Part shown: positions 5,651-7,840 of the stretch, one piece after another
How positions within the stretch are numbered: position 1 is the first letter of the stretch
Layout: every line of letters begins with the position of its first letter
From: an uncultured Chitinophagaceae bacterium
GTDB lineage: Bacteria > Bacteroidota > Bacteroidia > Chitinophagales > Chitinophagaceae
NCBI GenBank assembly: GCA_946885665.1
Contig: CAMPGT010000188.1
Coordinates: forward strand, 1-7,840
Direction of reading: 5' to 3'
Length of the DNA stretch: 7,840 nt
Notes under the pieces: model-generated
The model's input: only the letters and a program-made list of their open reading frames with translations
Told to the model about the DNA's origin: nothing
Database searches by the model: none
Program-made: the position numbers and the translations under genes

Positions 5651-6460
5651 TTATTGGCAATCATAAACAGCCCTGGTCACATTTTTAAGATTGAAGAAAT
5701 AGTCGTTGCCAGGAATAACCATTAAGGGAAGCCCCCTGGAATTATATCTCTCCTGAATCGATGAATTATTCCTGCTGTAGTTTCTGTGAATGAACTGGAA
5801 AACCGGGTGCGCACGGAAGATGCTTACCTTGGTATAATCGTACCATGAAGATTTCCAACCAATCACTCCAAGGTTGCCGCGGTTGTCGTAAGTGTACGTT
5901 GGGTTGCGTTCCGGTTGCAGCGGATTAACGATTCCTTCGATGTCGTTATTCAGCGTGTTTTTGATGTTTTCTTTAATAATTCTGCCTTGCGAATCGTAAG
6001 TCAATGTAGAGATCCAGATCTGCAGCGGCACGTGATGGACGCCGTCCCAGAAACCCCTGTTTAAAGTATCTGTAACGATTCTGTTGTTGGCATCATAACC
6101 GTAAAAATGCCAGCTATCTCCAAAATCTCCCTCAATACGATATTCCTTCAGCCTTCCCAGCTTATCATAAAAGAAATAGTGATCGTCAGCAATAGGATCG
6201 TCAAAAAGCAAACTCACCGGATTGCCCGCTTTATTGTACGTAAAAAGGCCGTTAATGGTCGCTAATCCCTCGCCATAACTCTGGTAAATACGCCGCAGCT
6301 TGCAGTTCGAAAATTCATTCGAAACGGGAAACGTTAGATCGCTGGATTCTTCGAGGGTAATGGAATCATTTGTAACCGTGTCAATCGATTTGGTACAGGC
6401 AACAACCTGCAGCAGGCAGACAAAAATAAGGGCTCTGACCGGCCAATGGTTTGTTTTCAT
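5651..6460 (-). CDS. YD-repeat-like lipoprotein of unknown function
   Basis: The 269-aa product starts MKTNHWPVRALIFVCLLQVV followed by ACTKSID, a clear lipoprotein signal with lipobox VVAC (Cys22). This fixes the start at 6460; the same frame extends to 6559 but would bury the signal. After a Ser/Thr/Asp-rich linker (25-45) it carries about five degenerate YD/RHS-like repeats: FTYNKAGN (73-80), FYDKLGR (97-103), GYDANNR (121-127), LTYDSQGR (153-160) and YTYDNRGN (189-196). The C-terminus is RYNSRGLPLMV then VYDCQ. In large RHS/YD proteins such repeats build a beta cage; short surface lipoproteins of this kind are frequent in Bacteroidota and their role is unknown. A related, truncated gene (6783-7268) lies divergently next to it. 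A TATCTTTA sequence at 6623-6630 on the minus strand could be part of a promoter, which would give a leader of about 155 bases. Confidence 0.82.
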   Translation of the reverse strand: MKTNHWPVRALIFVCLLQVVACTKSIDTVTNDSITLEESSDLTFPVSNEFSNCKLRRIYQSYGEGLATINGLFTYNKAGNPVSLLFDDPIADDHYFFYDKLGRLKEYRIEGDFGDSWHFYGYDANNRIVTDTLNRGFWDGVHHVPLQIWISTLTYDSQGRIIKENIKNTLNNDIEGIVNPLQPERNPTYTYDNRGNLGVIGWKSSWYDYTKVSIFRAHPVFQFIHRNYSRNNSSIQERYNSRGLPLMVIPGNDYFFNLKNVTRAVYDCQ

Positions 6461-6782
6461 TTTTTTGCGTTTGTTGTTTGTGTATGTAATGATAAGAGAA
6501 ACTTGAATTGCGGAGGCAGGAATGAGAACAGTGACCACATACGGCAACCGGGAGAACATCCGATCATATTCGGGGGTGCGGCAATGGGTTTGATTTTCAT
6601 TTCACGGTTAAGGTTTATTGACTAAAGATAAATCAGGATATCATCAAAAATTCCCGTAGAACTACGGTATACCCTAAGAGTAGTGGACTTTACATGCGAT
6701 GTTTCGGAGGGATATAGTAGTGCAGGCTTCCGGCTCTTTGCTGATTGCGCCGTACAGCTTTTAGGCGTTCACTAAGAAACTG
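6461..6782. other. 322-bp spacer between the divergent YD-repeat genes
   Basis: No convincing gene is seen here. The minus strand next to the lipoprotein start is A/C-rich (ACACAAACAACAAACGCAAAAA), as is usual before Bacteroidota start codons. TATCTTTA at 6623-6630 (minus) is a possible -7 element without a good -33 partner. On the plus strand, short frames between 6694 and 6764 all end in stops, with the last in-frame stop for the downstream gene at 6762-6764. This fits lost 5' coding sequence of the 6783-7268 gene. Confidence 0.45.
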
Positions 6783-7268
6783 GTGCATAAAAATAGTCTT
6801 TTCCCCGGTTATCGGTATCGCTATGTTTACACGGGCAGTTCTCCGTTGCCTGTTCTCGACACGCTTTATTTAAATAATGACCGGGGTATATTTGTAGAAG
6901 AATTTGAGTATGATGCGGCCGGCCGTATGACCCGTGTGCTGCGCCGCCAGATCGAGCAGGGTGCAAATGGCAAACCAGAAGCGGATGTAGAGCTGCGCTA
7001 CTTCTACGACCTCCGCAGCAATCGCCAGGAACACCCGGATAATCCAGGTTACCCGGGATTGATCCTGTACAATAGTAAGCCGAGCTTATATTCACTGCAT
7101 CGGGTGTGGCAGATCAGGTACCGCGACTTCAGCAAAAACGCAACCGCTACAGGCGAAACGTACAATGAAGAGGGACTCCCCACCAAATTTTCCGATTCGA
7201 CAAACACCTATTTTCAACCGTTCCTCAGTGCCGATCCGGGGGCGACCGTGCAGTATGATTGTGAGTAA
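6783..7268 (+). CDS. YD-repeat-like protein, 5'-truncated paralogue of the 5651-6460 lipoprotein
   Basis: The 161-residue frame opens after a stop at 6762; the first possible start is a GTG at 6783, and no ATG occurs until residue 49. It has no signal peptide or lipobox. YD-like units are seen at FEYDAAGR (41-48) and YFYDLRSN (73-80). The second half aligns by eye with the C-terminal part of the neighbouring lipoprotein: RYRDFSKNA against HRNYSRNNS, ETYNEEGLP against ERYNSRGLP, and the ending VQYDCE against AVYDCQ. About 110 N-terminal residues of the homologue, including the export signal, are missing. This points to a decayed copy rather than a working gene, although the remaining frame is intact to its stop. 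Function, if any, is unknown. Confidence 0.6.
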   Translation: MHKNSLFPGYRYRYVYTGSSPLPVLDTLYLNNDRGIFVEEFEYDAAGRMTRVLRRQIEQGANGKPEADVELRYFYDLRSNRQEHPDNPGYPGLILYNSKPSLYSLHRVWQIRYRDFSKNATATGETYNEEGLPTKFSDSTNTYFQPFLSADPGATVQYDCE

Positions 7269-7270
7269 GG

Positions 7271-7454
7271 TTATGGTTTGCGGACAAAAAAGTAAAATGA
7301 CTTCCAGAAAAGCGCTCGAGCCGCTGCGACATGACTTTGGCAACGAGGGTTATTTAAGGGAAGGAGCGGCTTTATATTCAACCCACTGTTTCTGTTACGC
7401 GCAAAGCAGGTTGCTGGTGAGATAAAATACGAGAATCAGGAATGTTTTAGACAT
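7271..7454 (-). pseudogene. Possible remnant of a small secreted-protein gene
   Basis: An ATG at 7454 on the minus strand opens MSKTFLILVFYLTSNLLCA, which looks like a complete signal peptide, and is then cut by TAA at 7395-7397 exactly where cleavage would fall. In the +1 frame the strand is open across this point and on to a TAA at 7271-7273, with SGLNIKPLLPLNNPRC near the start and FWKSFYFFVRKP at the end. Together they would make a secreted peptide of about 60 residues broken by a single-base shift. The end would lie 2 bp from the convergent gene end at 7268. The family is unknown, and chance cannot be excluded. Confidence 0.27.
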
Positions 7455-7508
7455 TGATGCGTTTTATGACGGTACGGGATGTTAAGATGATCGTAAATCT
7501 TTTTCATC

Positions 7509-7516
7509 TATCTTTA
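7509..7516 (+). promoter_or_regulatory. Candidate -7 promoter element for the COG4299 gene
   Basis: TATCTTTA matches seven of the eight positions of the Bacteroidota -7 consensus TAnnTTTG and lies 13 bp before the ATG at 7530. No clear TTG -33 element is found at the expected distance upstream, so the call is weak. The same octamer occurs upstream of two other genes in the window. Confidence 0.25.
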
Positions 7517-7529
7517 ATTCCCCTCAATT

Positions 7530-7840
7530 ATGATTACGCAACAAAAACCAAGACTACTTTCAGTTGACGCGCTGCGCGGTTTCGACATGCTATTGATCAC
7601 AGGAGGCGGCGAGGCCCTCGTGCGATTAAAAGGAAAAACAGGCCTTGCATGGGTCGATTGGCTCTCAGATCAGCTCGTTCACCCGGAATGGCATGGATTT
7701 ACGTTCTACGATTTTATCTTTCCGCTTTTCCTGTTTACCGCGGGCATAGCCTTGTCTTTTTCCCTGCAGTCGGGATTAAAAAAAGGTCTTGATAAGCGAT
7801 CGCTTTACAAAAAAGCGGCCGTGCGTGCCCTGGTGTTGTT
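7530..7840 (+). CDS. COG4299/DUF5009 membrane protein, HGSNAT-like acyltransferase family (5' part)
   Basis: The first 103 codons of a multi-pass inner-membrane protein run off the right edge. The opening LLSVDALRGFDMLLITGGGE (9-28) is the hallmark first membrane segment of this family (V-DALRG-DM). It is followed by HPEWHGFTFYDFIFPLFLFTAG (51-72), the loop and second membrane segment, equivalent to H-x-x-W-x-G-x-x-x-x-D-x-x-F-P in human heparan-alpha-glucosaminide N-acetyltransferase; His51 aligns with the catalytic His of that enzyme. Bacterial members are predicted to move acyl groups across the membrane onto sugars, often near glycan-use genes; the substrate here is unknown. The ATG at 7530 is the natural start, after a T-rich leader and a TATCTTTA element. 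Confidence 0.9.
   Translation, partial: MITQQKPRLLSVDALRGFDMLLITGGGEALVRLKGKTGLAWVDWLSDQLVHPEWHGFTFYDFIFPLFLFTAGIALSFSLQSGLKKGLDKRSLYKKAAVRALVL

Noticed and set aside
6461..6559. Upstream start for the YD-repeat lipoprotein
   Set aside because: It would place 33 residues before a complete lipoprotein signal peptide and so block export.
7165..7425. An 86-codon plus-strand frame overlapping the end of the truncated YD gene
   Set aside because: It overlaps the supported frame by about 100 bp, shows no motif, and has odd composition in the intergenic part.

Overview
The window looks like chromosomal DNA from a member of the Bacteroidota, most likely near the Chitinophagaceae. This is inferred from gene content and style: lipoproteins with short lipoboxes, a signal peptide cleaved before Gln, YD-repeat lipoproteins, a reaction-centre-type dihaem cytochrome, a COG4299/DUF5009 membrane protein, and the lack of strong Shine-Dalgarno sequences. 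No tRNA, rRNA, CRISPR array, transposase or integrase is visible.

Layout from left to right. Positions 1-342 (minus strand) hold the 5' end of a secreted protein that runs off the left edge, preceded 16 bp upstream by a small protein of about 62 aa. Diverging from these, 438-1316 (plus) encodes a stand-alone protein with a TIR-like nucleotide-binding domain of the CAP12/Pycsar-effector type and an N-terminal domain I do not recognise. It converges on a minus-strand block: a TfoX N-terminal domain protein (1340-1690) and a low-affinity iron permease family protein (1732-2214). Divergent from the permease, a plus-strand pair encodes a manganese catalase (2365-3342) and a DsbA/FrnE-like thioredoxin-fold protein (3342-4004). 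Their stop and start codons overlap, which suggests translational coupling and a shared redox role. A 145-bp spacer with an inverted repeat leads to a small uncharacterised plus-strand protein (4150-4452).

Positions 4486-5526 (minus) hold a small dihaem c-type cytochrome and, upstream of it, a cyclophilin-type peptidyl-prolyl isomerase lipoprotein. Both are exported. A clear Rho-independent hairpin (5605-5631) ends the next minus-strand gene, a YD-repeat-like lipoprotein (5651-6460). Across a 322-bp spacer lies a divergent plus-strand paralogue (6783-7268) that lacks the signal peptide and about 110 N-terminal residues, so it is probably a decayed copy. The next 260 bp contain what may be another broken small secreted gene on the minus strand. 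The right edge carries the first 103 codons of a multi-pass COG4299 (heparan-alpha-glucosaminide N-acetyltransferase-like) protein.

Most of the window is ordinary housekeeping and stress-response content: peroxide removal, thiol chemistry, iron or membrane function, and periplasmic folding and electron transfer. The parts that merit a second look are the orphan TIR-like gene, the coupled catalase/DsbA-like pair, and the gene decay around 6600-7500.
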